A DNA stretch of 64,000 bases from Thermoproteota archaeon (GTDB lineage Archaea > Thermoproteota > Thermoprotei_A > Sulfolobales > Pyrodictiaceae), in contig JAADEY010000012.1 in NCBI GenBank assembly GCA_013153145.1, forward strand, positions 31,348 through 95,347, written 5' to 3'. A program made the translations under genes and the position numbers. How positions within the stretch are numbered: position 1 is the stretch's first letter; each line of letters opens with the position of its first letter. Shown piece after piece: positions 44,976-52,930 of this stretch. The notes below the pieces were generated by a model. That model ran no database searches, was not told the origin of the DNA, and was given only the letters and a program-made list of their open reading frames with translations.

Positions 44976-45737
44976 TCAGGAGATGCTCTGCATCTTCTCC
45001 CGGAGTACTCTTTCCGCCTCCTCGCGCCTCATCTCCCTGTACTTCGGCTGGTTTAGCACCTCGAGTATCTTCTCGGGCTCCTCCTCGACCTCTCTTATGG
45101 CCTCCGTGTATGGCTTGTCTAGTATTGTTTCGAGCCTGTATGCCTTACCCTCGAGGACTATTATCGAGTCGAGCTTGGTCTTCCCGTCGTGCATCTCTAT
45201 CGTGAGGATCCCGAGGTTTGTGCCATCCTCGCCGTAGAGTATGTAGAGGGCACCGTTCTTCATCCTTCCGAGCGGCTTTAGCCGCGCTATCCTCTGTGGT
45301 GGTGGATACTCCTTGATTTCCGCCTTCTCCTCTCTGGGCTTCTCCGCCTTCTCGCCGGTCCAGGCCGCCTCCTCCGCGCTTACAGGCTTTGCTAGGACCT
45401 CCTCGGCGGCCTTTATCGTCTCTCTTATGGCCTTCTCGACCTCCTCGTCGGGGATGCGCCGGAATGCCTCGATGCGTAGTGTGTCTAGCTTCCACTCTAT
45501 GTCGCCGTCCTTGACCTCGTATTCTATCCTTATTCTTACAGCGTCTCCCTTGTCCAGCTTCAGCCTGTTAACTATTATGTCGAAGAGCAGCCTGTTTAGC
45601 TGGCCAGCCCTCTGGGCGACTTGCTGTCCTGTGATCTCCTTCTTCTTTATCTTGTCCCTGAGCTGGGCGAATAGTACCCTCCTCAGCTTGTCGGCGTACG
45701 CCCCGGCTATCACGAGGCCTGTTGATAGTTGGGGCAT
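44976..45737 (-). CDS. DUF2258 family protein
   Basis: 253 residues. The N-terminus LSTGLVIAGAYADKLRRVLFAQL and the following basic helix match DUF2258, a family I know only from Crenarchaeota, function unknown. There is an acidic Lys/Glu linker near 125-150 and a C-terminal domain with GALYILYGEDGTNLGILTIE. Some members are abundant, possibly nucleic-acid associated, but nothing here proves it. Confidence 0.72.
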   Translation of the reverse strand: MPQLSTGLVIAGAYADKLRRVLFAQLRDKIKKKEITGQQVAQRAGQLNRLLFDIIVNRLKLDKGDAVRIRIEYEVKDGDIEWKLDTLRIEAFRRIPDEEVEKAIRETIKAAEEVLAKPVSAEEAAWTGEKAEKPREEKAEIKEYPPPQRIARLKPLGRMKNGALYILYGEDGTNLGILTIEMHDGKTKLDSIIVLEGKAYRLETILDKPYTEAIREVEEEPEKILEVLNQPKYREMRREEAERVLREKMQSIS

Positions 45738-45800
45738 GATTATCCACCCTCCTTCCAGTCAATGTATCCTGGTGGGCTTCTCTATAAACCCTTTAATCCT

Positions 45801-47051
45801 CTAGGTGAGGAAGCTGTCCAGGGTTCTTTGGCTTCTTAGTGTTCGGAGGAGCCTGGAGCCCCTTAGCGCCTCCTCTACCCAGCGCCTATTCCTCGCGAGT
45901 TCTACTATCTTCCTTACAGCCTCGTCGAGCACGCTGGTTCTTAGGACTGGGCCCTTCCTGAAGGCTTCTCTCACTGTTTCACGTATATGCCAGTTGCCTA
46001 CGGGTGCATAGTATTCCCTTGTGACCTCCCTGACTATCAGTATTCTCGCCTGCCTCGCCTCCTGGTTTAGGTGTTCGAGGACGGGTAGCCGTGCAGCCAT
46101 GTATCCTCCGTCGAGGGGTTCCACGTTGCCGTTGTAGTCCTCCCTTATGTATACTATTGTTGGCTTGGACGCGTTCATAGTCCATGGTGTTAGTGGGTGC
46201 CATATCTCTATCATCTCCGCCGTGTATGCGCCTGGGGCGAGGAGTATGGTGAAGTGGTTGCCCAGGTACCTTGCATGGTATACGCGGTACTCGTTCACCG
46301 GTCTCCTGGTCTTCACGCTGCTCAGTAGCCATCTTGCTACAGTGTCGTCGACGGCTGTTATGGCCCAGCGTGTCGGCACCAGCCTCCTGTTCCTTAACCG
46401 GCCGAGGAGGCCTAGGCTGAAGGCCGTTATTATCGTGTAGTAGTCGGTGCCGGAGGTGTAGAGCTCTACGACGGCCTCCGAGGCTCTGGCGTCATCCCAT
46501 ATGAGTTTCTCGAGTCTCCTTGGGAGCGTTGGGTTGCCGTCCACTCTTATCCTCTCAGCGGGGGCTGAGGGGCCGTGTGGTGCTAGCAGGCCGTCGAACT
46601 TCAGGATTGGTTGGGGGCGGTGGTGTAGTAGGGTTTCAGCGTCCACCGGTCTTAGGGAGGCTGCGGCGATCGATAACTCCTTCTCGTAGAGGATCCATGG
46701 CTTCCTAGCATCAACCCTCATTATGCCTCCGACGAGGTAGGAGCGGTACTCTATGATCCTTCCGAGCGGTGTTCTCGACCGGTGCCATGCGGTTGGGTTG
46801 TCGTATTGTTTTGCAGGCTCGCCGTGCACTCCTGGTGGTGTGTATAGTATTGCGGGTATCTTTGGGTAGCCCTTCTCGCCTATTATCATGCATGGTGGGG
46901 TTGAGCCCTCGACCTGCCTCTCCCTAACCCTGTTCGATCCGAGAACCTGGCTCCTGAACTTGGCTAGTATTGGGCAGGTTGGTAAGCCGCAGAGCTTCTT
47001 GTAGCCTTTGCATCTCGCGCATAGTGCTGGGGGTATCCTGTGGCCCGGCAT
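45801..47051 (-). CDS. nreA: NreA-type archaeal DNA repair protein
   Basis: 416 residues. N-terminal zinc-finger cysteines at 11, 14, 21 and 26; central conserved blocks with KFDGLLAPHGPSAPAERI and YLGNHFTILLAPG; and a C-terminal QRTLDSFLT, a PCNA-interacting PIP box ending one residue before the stop. This is the domain order of archaeal NreA, implicated in DNA repair with PCNA. Encoded next to aRF1 on the same strand, 27 bases downstream. Confidence 0.9.
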   Translation of the reverse strand: MPGHRIPPALCARCKGYKKLCGLPTCPILAKFRSQVLGSNRVRERQVEGSTPPCMIIGEKGYPKIPAILYTPPGVHGEPAKQYDNPTAWHRSRTPLGRIIEYRSYLVGGIMRVDARKPWILYEKELSIAAASLRPVDAETLLHHRPQPILKFDGLLAPHGPSAPAERIRVDGNPTLPRRLEKLIWDDARASEAVVELYTSGTDYYTIITAFSLGLLGRLRNRRLVPTRWAITAVDDTVARWLLSSVKTRRPVNEYRVYHARYLGNHFTILLAPGAYTAEMIEIWHPLTPWTMNASKPTIVYIREDYNGNVEPLDGGYMAARLPVLEHLNQEARQARILIVREVTREYYAPVGNWHIRETVREAFRKGPVLRTSVLDEAVRKIVELARNRRWVEEALRGSRLLRTLRSQRTLDSFLT

Positions 47052-47078
47052 CTTAGGGGGCTCCGGCCTCTACCATCT

Positions 47079-48191
47079 CTAGTAGATCCTGTAGCGTAAA
47101 ACCCCTACGAGGCCTTTGAATGTCTTCTTTATCCATTCAGCCTCGGGTATGCCGTCTGAGAGGAAGTAGACCTTTGTACCCCTCTTCTCAGCCTCCTCAG
47201 CCAGCTTGTCGGCCTCGGGGTGCTCCTCGTCTATTATCAGTGTCTTGAGGGCTCCCATCTCGAGGGCTGCTTTTATCTCGCGTGGCCCGTAGACGGCTAG
47301 TCCATCGTCTTTTGCTAGGTGTATCTTGAACTCCTCGACTGCCTTTACCAGCTCGACGTACTTCTGTTTTGTCAGTACATCCTCGGCCCTCATGACGAGC
47401 TCCCGGAGCCCCGTCTCACCCTGATATGCCACGTCGAAGAGTCTTGGCACGATTATCTTCCTGAGCCTATAGTCTATGAAGCCGGTCTCCAGGAAGTCTT
47501 GCTTAGCGTAGCCGGGCCCGCCGACGAGTATTGCCTTGAGGACGCCCTTCTCTAGTAGTGGTAGGAAGTGCTTGTTCATAGCATCAGCTACTTGCTTGTA
47601 GAAGCCCCTCACGAACTGCTCTATCTGCCTATCGAACCTGCGTTGGCTCTGGCCTCCCTTATGGTGCTTCCCCGGGACGTAGCCCTCGATCTCCTCTAGG
47701 ACTTGTATCCTTGTCCCCTTCAGTATGCCTATTGTCGCTTCATCCCTCTCGACGACTACTAGCCCGTATACCTCGTTGCCCTCCACCATCTCTTCTAGGA
47801 ACTCGGTGTGGAACCACTTGTCAGTCCTATAGTAGAATACCGGCACTGGGTCGGGCGGGCTGAAGACGAGGCATATGAAGTCCTTAGTCTCCATGTTTTC
47901 GCCGCAGAAGACTGCGAGCCCGTTCTTAGGCACCTTAGGTATACTCGACAACCGGTCCATCGCGGCTGCCAGGGCTCGTTGGACTGCATCCCTTGTACGC
48001 TTGAGCTTTATGTTGTCGGTTATCGCGTGCTCCTGGCGGAGCAGGTTCAAGACGTCGCTTATAGGCCTCCCTGGCGGAATGTACAGGCTCAGCAGTACCG
48101 TTGCAGGCGCCTTCCACTTCTTAAGCTCCTTAATTATCCTCTTCAGTATCCTCCTGTCAACCGTCAGCCTCTTCTCAAGGTCTGCGGACAC
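47079..48191 (-). CDS. prf1: Peptide chain release factor aRF1
   Basis: Recognises all stop codons and releases the peptide. From GTG 48191 (behind AGGGGAT, downstream of the predicted transcript start) about 370 residues. The GGQ motif is in [13 protein letters not shown] near 179, with an intact eRF1 middle and C-terminal domain. The stop-reading NIKS motif is NIKL here (about residues 60-63, then KRTRD). An open frame extends to 48215. Confidence 0.94.
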   Translation of the reverse strand: MSADLEKRLTVDRRILKRIIKELKKWKAPATVLLSLYIPPGRPISDVLNLLRQEHAITDNIKLKRTRDAVQRALAAAMDRLSSIPKVPKNGLAVFCGENMETKDFICLVFSPPDPVPVFYYRTDKWFHTEFLEEMVEGNEVYGLVVVERDEATIGILKGTRIQVLEEIEGYVPGKHHKGGQSQRRFDRQIEQFVRGFYKQVADAMNKHFLPLLEKGVLKAILVGGPGYAKQDFLETGFIDYRLRKIIVPRLFDVAYQGETGLRELVMRAEDVLTKQKYVELVKAVEEFKIHLAKDDGLAVYGPREIKAALEMGALKTLIIDEEHPEADKLAEEAEKRGTKVYFLSDGIPEAEWIKKTFKGLVGVLRYRIY

Positions 48192-48230
48192 GTTACATCC
48201 CCTTGTCATTAACATCTCGAAAGAAAACCT

Positions 48231-48240
48231 GAATATATAA
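48231..48240 (-). promoter_or_regulatory. TATA box of aRF1
   Basis: TTATATATTC on the reverse strand, 40-50 bases before GTG 48191; transcript start expected near 48206, after the ATG at 48215. Confidence 0.5.
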
Positions 48241-48341
48241 CACGCGGGTGCTCCAGCCCCGGTGATACTGCTCCGGCCAGCCTATAGGGGGCGTTACTGG
48301 ACTGAATCAATGCCAGCGGTGCCCGGTGCTTGGAGGGCCGC

Positions 48342-48647
48342 GTGGTGAGGGTGACCTTCTTCAAGGGGTTTGGGTGGCTGAGCAGTGTTGTCGAGAGGCT
48401 GCTCGAGAGGGTTGTTGAGGATGCTAGGGACTGCGGGCTGCGGGTCGTTGTAGAGAGGGTTACGGTGCCGGCGCTGGATGAGGAGGGGTATACGCCCTCC
48501 GTGCTCGTTGACGGGGTTGAGGTGCCGATAGTGTTGAACGATGCTGCTATGCTGAACATGGTTGTTGAGGAGGCGGAGAAGCGCTTAGGCCTGCTCGCGC
48601 CCGATCTTGTAGAATGGGCAGGTTTTCCAGTACCTGTCACAGTTTAG
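48342..48647 (+). CDS. Small hypothetical protein, thioredoxin-fold-like
   Basis: About 101 residues from GTG 48342 or 48345, after GGAGGG; the frame extends to TTG 48330. VRVTFFKGFGWLSSVVERLLERV (strand-helix), VVVERVTVPALDEEG and TPSVLVDGVEVPIVL (a proline before a strand) suggest a thioredoxin-type fold without CxxC. Its end overlaps the convergent cysteine-rich gene by 63 bases. Not recognised. Confidence 0.55.
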   Translation: MVRVTFFKGFGWLSSVVERLLERVVEDARDCGLRVVVERVTVPALDEEGYTPSVLVDGVEVPIVLNDAAMLNMVVEEAEKRLGLLAPDLVEWAGFPVPVTV

Positions 48648-48989
48648 GATCTCATGCTTCGTCAACAACCTGTTCAAGACCCTGCAGTAGGCGAGGTAGC
48701 CTCCTGCATAGTTTATGACTTTTATGAAGGGGCAGCCGGATCTAGGCCTCCAGGAAACAACATGGATGGGTGGGTACGGCTTATACTTCTGCGCCTCGGC
48801 CGGCGCGGGTGTGGTGAACCTCTCTATCCCCTTCTTTGACTTCTGTTTCTTCTCTGGCTCGACGTAGTAGCTGCAGAGCCGGTATACCTCCCTCCCTGCG
48901 AGGCAGCGGTCACTCGATACTACCAGCTGGGAGGGCTCCGGCAGCTTCGGGGAGGTGCACATACCGTTCTGGTACCATGGGCAGGGCAC
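48585..48989 (-). CDS. Cysteine-rich hypothetical protein
   Basis: 134 residues with eight cysteines: CPWYQNGMC at the start, CLAG and LCSYY near 29-39, CPFIK near 86, YCRVL near 101, then NCDRYWKTCPFY near 117-125. A charged linker KKQKSKKG divides two possible Fe-S or zinc modules. Similar spaced CxnC-PxYK patterns occur in small Crenarchaeal unknowns, such as the gene at 51693 here. Function unknown. Confidence 0.6.
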   Translation of the reverse strand: MPCPWYQNGMCTSPKLPEPSQLVVSSDRCLAGREVYRLCSYYVEPEKKQKSKKGIERFTTPAPAEAQKYKPYPPIHVVSWRPRSGCPFIKVINYAGGYLAYCRVLNRLLTKHEILNCDRYWKTCPFYKIGREQA

Positions 48990-49039
48990 GGTGCTTCACG
49001 GGTTAGTAGGTGTTTGTCCGGGTGGCGGGGGTGTTAATG

Positions 49040-49666
49040 TTACGCCTCGGATCCGCAGAGCATGCTGCGTATCTTGTCGAGGGTCTCCTTGTACTTCCTA
49101 GCCTCCTCGCGGAGCCTGGCGTTCTCCTTCTCGAGCTCCTCTATGGTGCTGCGTAGCTGCTTGAGCTTCTCCTCCAGCTGCTCCGGCTTGACGCACTGCT
49201 CTAGCTGCTTCTTGAGCTTCTTGTTCTCTTCTTCGAGCGCCTTTACTTTCTCCTCTAGTGCCTTCAGCCTATTGTACTCCTCAACGGTTATCTGTACACC
49301 TGTGAACGGCACTACTAGCTTCAGCTTGCCTTTCGCGAGCAGCTCGTAGGTCTCCCTGACGAGCTTCCCTGCCTTAGTCTTGCCGTGCAGGTGGTTTCTT
49401 ATGGTTGTCTCGCTGCGGCCAAGCTCCTCGGCTATCATCGGGATCGTGTAGCCAGCCTTCTCCCTGGCCAGGGCTGCCGCCGCCACTGCCAGGCTGTCGA
49501 CCCATGTAGCCCTCTCCAAGGGATCCCTTATCAGCTCCAGTACCTCCGGCCTGTAGAGGGTTCCTATTATGAGGGCCATCTCGAGCTGCTGTATCTCTCG
49601 CTTGCTGGTAGGCCTTAGGGGTACGTTGGAGAGGTCTATCTCTATCTTCTCTACGGCCTCGGGCAT
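49040..49666 (-). CDS. Helix-turn-helix protein with C-terminal coiled coil
   Basis: 208 residues. An N-terminal region with a helix-turn-helix KAGYTIPMIAEELGRSETTIRNHLHG near 90-116, then a short beta stretch, then a long coiled coil from 135 to 200 (LEEKVKALEEENKKLKKQLEQ and following). It should be a dimeric DNA-binding regulator. Target unknown. A C/D RNA lies just upstream on the other strand. Confidence 0.7.
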   Translation of the reverse strand: MPEAVEKIEIDLSNVPLRPTSKREIQQLEMALIIGTLYRPEVLELIRDPLERATWVDSLAVAAAALAREKAGYTIPMIAEELGRSETTIRNHLHGKTKAGKLVRETYELLAKGKLKLVVPFTGVQITVEEYNRLKALEEKVKALEEENKKLKKQLEQCVKPEQLEEKLKQLRSTIEELEKENARLREEARKYKETLDKIRSMLCGSEA

Positions 49667-49736
49667 AGCTCCTTACCCTACAATAGGTATCGTCTGCGTG
49701 GTTATTAAAGCTGTGTATACGGCCGCATCATCCCCG

Positions 49737-49803
49737 GGGGTGGGTGATGATGATCGGCCTCTACTGATCAGCGTGATGTAGCTTTAGGCCCCTGACCCTC
49801 CCC
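49737..49803 (+). ncRNA. Box C/D guide RNA with probable 16S rRNA target
   Basis: C box GTGATGA (49744-49750), 13-base guide, D' CTGA (49764-49767), 5-base spacer, C' GTGATGT (49773-49779), 12-base guide AGCTTTAGGCCC, D CTGA (49792-49795). Flanks GGGGGTGG and CCCTCCCC can pair as a terminal stem. The D guide is complementary to GGGCCUAAAGC, a conserved 16S segment of crenarchaea as I remember it, pairing over 11 of 12 bases and marking the C in GGGCC. It overlaps the end of the leftward gene at 49784. Confidence 0.8.
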
Positions 49804-50197
49804 CCTTGATTGTTCTCAGTATGTGGGCGCGGACCTCGTAGATTAGGCCCTTTATTGAGGCTGGTAGCCTGGGGCCGCGCCCGTATTGGAGTGTGTCAAG
49901 TAGGTTGTCGAGTATGCGTAGTGCGCGGTATAGGGTGTAGTAGTCGGGGTTTAGTGTCGTGCATATCATTGCGTCAACGGTGTTGGTGTCGTCTAGCACT
50001 CTCCTGGCAAGGTTTATGAGGCTCTTATACGCCTGCATCTCAACCATGTATGTCTCGTCTGAAATACTCCCCCTCTTCTCGCTGAGCTCTCTCATCGAGT
50101 CTTCAAGCCTCCTTATGAAGTCCTCTAGGAAGCTGGCGGCTGCCGATAGCTTTGGGCAGACATACGCGGTGAGCTTCACTGCAGCGGCAGAGTTCAT
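49784..50197 (-). CDS. Helical hypothetical protein
   Basis: 137 residues, nearly all helical: LEDFIRRLEDSMRELSEKRGSI, MVEMQAYKSLINLARRVLDD and LRILDNLLDTLQYGRG. Not recognised; the pattern suits a small helical-bundle adaptor. Its stop region overlaps the C/D RNA on the opposite strand. Confidence 0.55.
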   Translation of the reverse strand: MNSAAAVKLTAYVCPKLSAAASFLEDFIRRLEDSMRELSEKRGSISDETYMVEMQAYKSLINLARRVLDDTNTVDAMICTTLNPDYYTLYRALRILDNLLDTLQYGRGPRLPASIKGLIYEVRAHILRTIKGGGSGA

Positions 50198-50295
50198 TGC
50201 GGCTGCCCGGTGCAGTGTATCTACCTTGTATCACCCTTAACCATGCAGGCTAGTAATACCCTCAAGGCTATGGAAAGTCCGATTAGCCGGCCAGG

Positions 50296-50305
50296 CTTTA
50301 TAAGG
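50296..50305 (+). promoter_or_regulatory. TATA box of the winged-helix-like gene
   Basis: CTTTATAAGG about 45 bases before ATG 50348, giving an expected transcript start near 50325. Confidence 0.55.
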
Positions 50306-50347
50306 GTGCGGGGCTATGCGTGTAGCCTGGCTGCCTGGGTGTTGCAG

Positions 50348-50680
50348 ATGAGCCGTGGTGGTTTTATGAAGGCAACAGACCCCCGGGGGCGTGAAGTCTA
50401 CGTATACAACGAGAATATAGCTCTCCAGAAGCTCTACGAGGATGACGAGGTCATAGTCGTTGTGGCGCCGAATGAAGACCAGTTACGCGATATTATAGTC
50501 CGCCTCCTGGAGGAACGCCCAATGACCGTCAAGGAGCTGCACAGCATACTCTCGGGCCTCGCGAGCGAGGACAAGATAAGGCACGCGCTCAACGAGTTGA
50601 TGGAGATAGGCATGGTATACCCGGATAACGAGGGCAGGTACTTCCTGGCCACGGCGACTTACTCGTCCTCGGTCTACTAG
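50348..50680 (+). CDS. Winged-helix-like protein, paralog of the 21275 gene
   Basis: 110 residues from ATG 50348, the first start after the TATA box; ATG 50366 is also possible. YEDDEVIVVVAP, then MTVKELHSILSGLASEDKIRHALNEL and GMVYPDNEGRYFLA correspond to the protein at 21275-21628. A short winged-helix protein, probably a nucleic-acid binder. It lies 42 bases before thioredoxin reductase on the same strand. Confidence 0.65.
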   Translation: MSRGGFMKATDPRGREVYVYNENIALQKLYEDDEVIVVVAPNEDQLRDIIVRLLEERPMTVKELHSILSGLASEDKIRHALNELMEIGMVYPDNEGRYFLATATYSSSVY

Positions 50681-50722
50681 AATAAGAGGGGTCTCCGCGC
50701 CACCCCTCCAATGATGGTGTGA

Positions 50723-51688
50723 GTGTTGGCGCTGAGGCTGAGGGGGCTAGGCGCGGGAAGGGCTGAGCCGGTGTCAGCTGAGGTCATAGTTGTCGGAGCC
50801 GGCCCCGCCGGGTTGACGGCAACCCTCTACGCCGTAAGGTATGGGCTTGACGTGGCTGTTGTCAGCAAGGATATAGGTGGCCAGATGGCGAAGGCCGGCT
50901 GGATCGAGAACTACCCCGGTTTTAAGAGGATAAGCGGCCCGGAGCTCGCAAACCGCATGTACGAGCATGTAAGGAGTTATGGCGTGAGGTTCTTCCTTGA
51001 CGAGATAGTCGCGGCAGAGCGGAAGAGCGGGTTCTTCGAGCTCAAGGGTAGGAGTGGGAGGCTTTACAGGGGCAGGGCGGTGATCGTCGCGGTGGGTGCT
51101 AGGAAGAGGAGGCTCGGCGTGCCTGGTGAGGAGGAGTTCGAGGGTAGGGGGGTGAGCTATTGTGCTGTCTGTGACGCTCCTCTCTTCCGGGGCAGGCGTG
51201 TTGCTGTTATAGGTGGTGGCGACTCGGCTGCGAGTGCAGCCCTCCTCCTCGCTGAGCATGCTTCACGGGTATACCTTGTCCATAGGCGGGGGGAGTTGAG
51301 GGCGCAGCAGTACTATCAGCGTCAGCTGGCCTCCAATGACCGTATAGAGATACTCTACAATAAGGTCGTGGAGGAGATAAAGGGAGACAGTAGGGTTAAG
51401 GGCATAGTGCTCCGTGACACGAGGAGCGGGGAGAAGTCGGAGCTAGCTGTCGATGGCGTCTTCGTCGAAATAGGCTTCGAGCCGCCCAGGGAGTTCGCCG
51501 AGAAGCTTGGCCTCGAGGTCGACGAAAAAGGCTACATAAAAGTGAAGCCCGACATGTCGACGAACGTGCCAGGCATCTATGCCGCGGGTGACTGCTGCGG
51601 CGGGCTTGCAGGCCTACGCCAGGTGGTCACGGCGGCTGCGATGGGTGCTGTTGCGGCTACATCGGCCTATAGGTATCTGCGGGGTTGA
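50723..51688 (+). CDS. trxB: Thioredoxin reductase
   Basis: NAD(P)H- and FAD-dependent reduction of thioredoxin-like proteins. 321 residues: FAD motif VIVVGAGPAGLTA near 21, redox centre CAVC at 147-150, NAD(P)H motif VAVIGGGDSAASAA near 158, and the FAD-end IYAAGDCCGG near 292. The HRR in YLVHRRGEL suggests NADPH. The start is GTG 50723 or TTG 50726. A CxxC thioredoxin-like protein is encoded at 58757. Confidence 0.93.
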   Translation: MLALRLRGLGAGRAEPVSAEVIVVGAGPAGLTATLYAVRYGLDVAVVSKDIGGQMAKAGWIENYPGFKRISGPELANRMYEHVRSYGVRFFLDEIVAAERKSGFFELKGRSGRLYRGRAVIVAVGARKRRLGVPGEEEFEGRGVSYCAVCDAPLFRGRRVAVIGGGDSAASAALLLAEHASRVYLVHRRGELRAQQYYQRQLASNDRIEILYNKVVEEIKGDSRVKGIVLRDTRSGEKSELAVDGVFVEIGFEPPREFAEKLGLEVDEKGYIKVKPDMSTNVPGIYAAGDCCGGLAGLRQVVTAAAMGAVAATSAYRYLRG

Positions 51689-51692
51689 CTTG

Positions 51693-52019
51693 TTAGATGG
51701 CTAGGGTTAGGTCGAGGAAGTCCATTGGTAGTGGCCTGCCCTTGGCCTTGAGCTCATCGTATTTCTTCGATAGCCACTCTATGAACACGGGGCATCCATC
51801 GAACTTGCCGTCTCTCTCGCAGCGCTCCCCTAGCTTTAGGAAGCAGTTGCCGGTACGCTTGTCGTAGTAGGGACACATCTTATGATACTGCTTCGCGCTC
51901 TTCATCATCCTGTTTACCCAGCGCTTTTTGGGGTCGCGGCGCTCCTTTTCCTCGGCCTGGATGAGGGCCTTCTTTAGCTCCTCCTCTGAGACTCGGATGC
52001 TTGGCATGGTCTCTCTCAC
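51693..52019 (-). CDS. Small cysteine-containing hypothetical protein
   Basis: 108 residues from ATG 52019 (ATG 52007 also possible). A charged helical N-terminus precedes CPYYDKRTGNCFLKLGERC and GCPVFIEWL near 50-75, four cysteines that could hold zinc or Fe-S. Resembles in pattern the 48585 gene. An inverted repeat lies directly before the start at 52026-52048. Confidence 0.6.
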   Translation of the reverse strand: MRETMPSIRVSEEELKKALIQAEEKERRDPKKRWVNRMMKSAKQYHKMCPYYDKRTGNCFLKLGERCERDGKFDGCPVFIEWLSKKYDELKAKGRPLPMDFLDLTLAI

Positions 52020-52025
52020 CTCCAG

Positions 52026-52048
52026 AACACAGTCTTGCAGGCTGTGTT
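52026..52048. repeat. Inverted repeat upstream of the 51693-52019 gene
   Basis: AACACAG, nine-base spacer, CTGTGTT. Perfect 7-base arms centred 18 bases before the start of the leftward gene; could be an operator or a leader hairpin. Confidence 0.4.
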
Positions 52049-52084
52049 TCCTTCGTGTTTCCAGCCTATTTAGTTGCCGGTAGG

Positions 52085-52092
52085 TATTATAT
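52085..52092 (+). promoter_or_regulatory. TATA box of the HD gene
   Basis: TATTATAT about 38 bases before TTG 52127, so a short leader is expected. Confidence 0.5.
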
Positions 52093-52126
52093 GTAGTGTC
52101 TCGCTAATGGCCTGGGGTGGTGTGTT

Positions 52127-52930
52127 TTGAGCATTGAGAAGGGCCGGGTCGTTGTCTCGAGGGATCTTATAAAGAGGCATTTGTCGAGGAGCAAGCTTCT
52201 CTCCAAGGCGTATGAGCTATTGATAAACGATGTCGAGGTTAGGGCGCTGCTGAGGATGAGCAATATAATGGCTGTCAAGAGGCTGCGCTACAATGACCAC
52301 GGCCCAGTCCATGCGATGATTGTGGCTGGCACAGCGCTCGAGCTCTTTGAGAGGCTGCTTGCCCATGGCGTCCAGCCAACGACTATAAGGGATGGTGTGG
52401 TCAGTGACGTTGAACATGCAAAGCTTGTCGTGATGTATGGCGCGCTGCTACATGATATAGGTAATTCTGTGCATAGGGTTAATCACGAGATGTATGGGGC
52501 AATAATGGCTCATAGCATACTTAACCGTGTTCTTCCCGAGATTGTTGAGAATGTTGAGGAGATGTACTCGATAAGGCAGGAGATAATGCATGCGGTCTAT
52601 GCCACTGCCGGCGGTGTTAGATGTCTAAGCGTCGAGGCGGGCGTAGTGAAGATAGCTGATGGCCTCGACATGGCTGAGGGTAGGGCTAGGATACCCTACA
52701 GGCTCGGCAAGATAGATATGCATGCGGTGTCTGCGCTCAGCATTAAGCGTGTAGAGATAAGCGAGGGGGAGAGGAGGCCTATCAGGGTTGATGTCGTCAT
52801 GTCGTCCTCGGCAGGCCTGTTTCAGGTGGAGGCCGTGTTACTGCCCAAGGTGTCTACAAGCGGGCTTGCAGACTACCTCGAGATATACATAAACCTCAAC
52901 GGTGAGGCGCACAGGGTATTCCCCTCCTAG
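52127..52930 (+). CDS. HD-domain phosphohydrolase
   Basis: 267 residues. HD ligands: H in NDHGPVHAMIVAGTA near 60, LLHDIGNSVHRVNHEMYGA near 111 (with H and D adjacent), and MHAVYATAGG with KIADGLDMAEGRA near 180. Distinct from the HD gene at 33165 in length and in the C-terminal beta domain. Substrate unknown. The start is TTG 52127. The end overlaps the radical SAM gene by 35 bases. Confidence 0.8.
   Translation: MSIEKGRVVVSRDLIKRHLSRSKLLSKAYELLINDVEVRALLRMSNIMAVKRLRYNDHGPVHAMIVAGTALELFERLLAHGVQPTTIRDGVVSDVEHAKLVVMYGALLHDIGNSVHRVNHEMYGAIMAHSILNRVLPEIVENVEEMYSIRQEIMHAVYATAGGVRCLSVEAGVVKIADGLDMAEGRARIPYRLGKIDMHAVSALSIKRVEISEGERRPIRVDVVMSSSAGLFQVEAVLLPKVSTSGLADYLEIYINLNGEAHRVFPS

Noticed and set aside
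48209..48640. 143-codon frame on the reverse strand
   Set aside because: Opposite to the better supported 48342 gene and low-complexity Ser/Thr-rich.
50710..50740. ATGATGG followed by CTGA near trxB
   Set aside because: 14-base spacing and no second half; probable coincidence with the trxB start.
52661..52685. CTGATGG with CTGA 11 bases later
   Set aside because: Encodes the HD aspartate region of the hydrolase and lacks a second C'/D pair.
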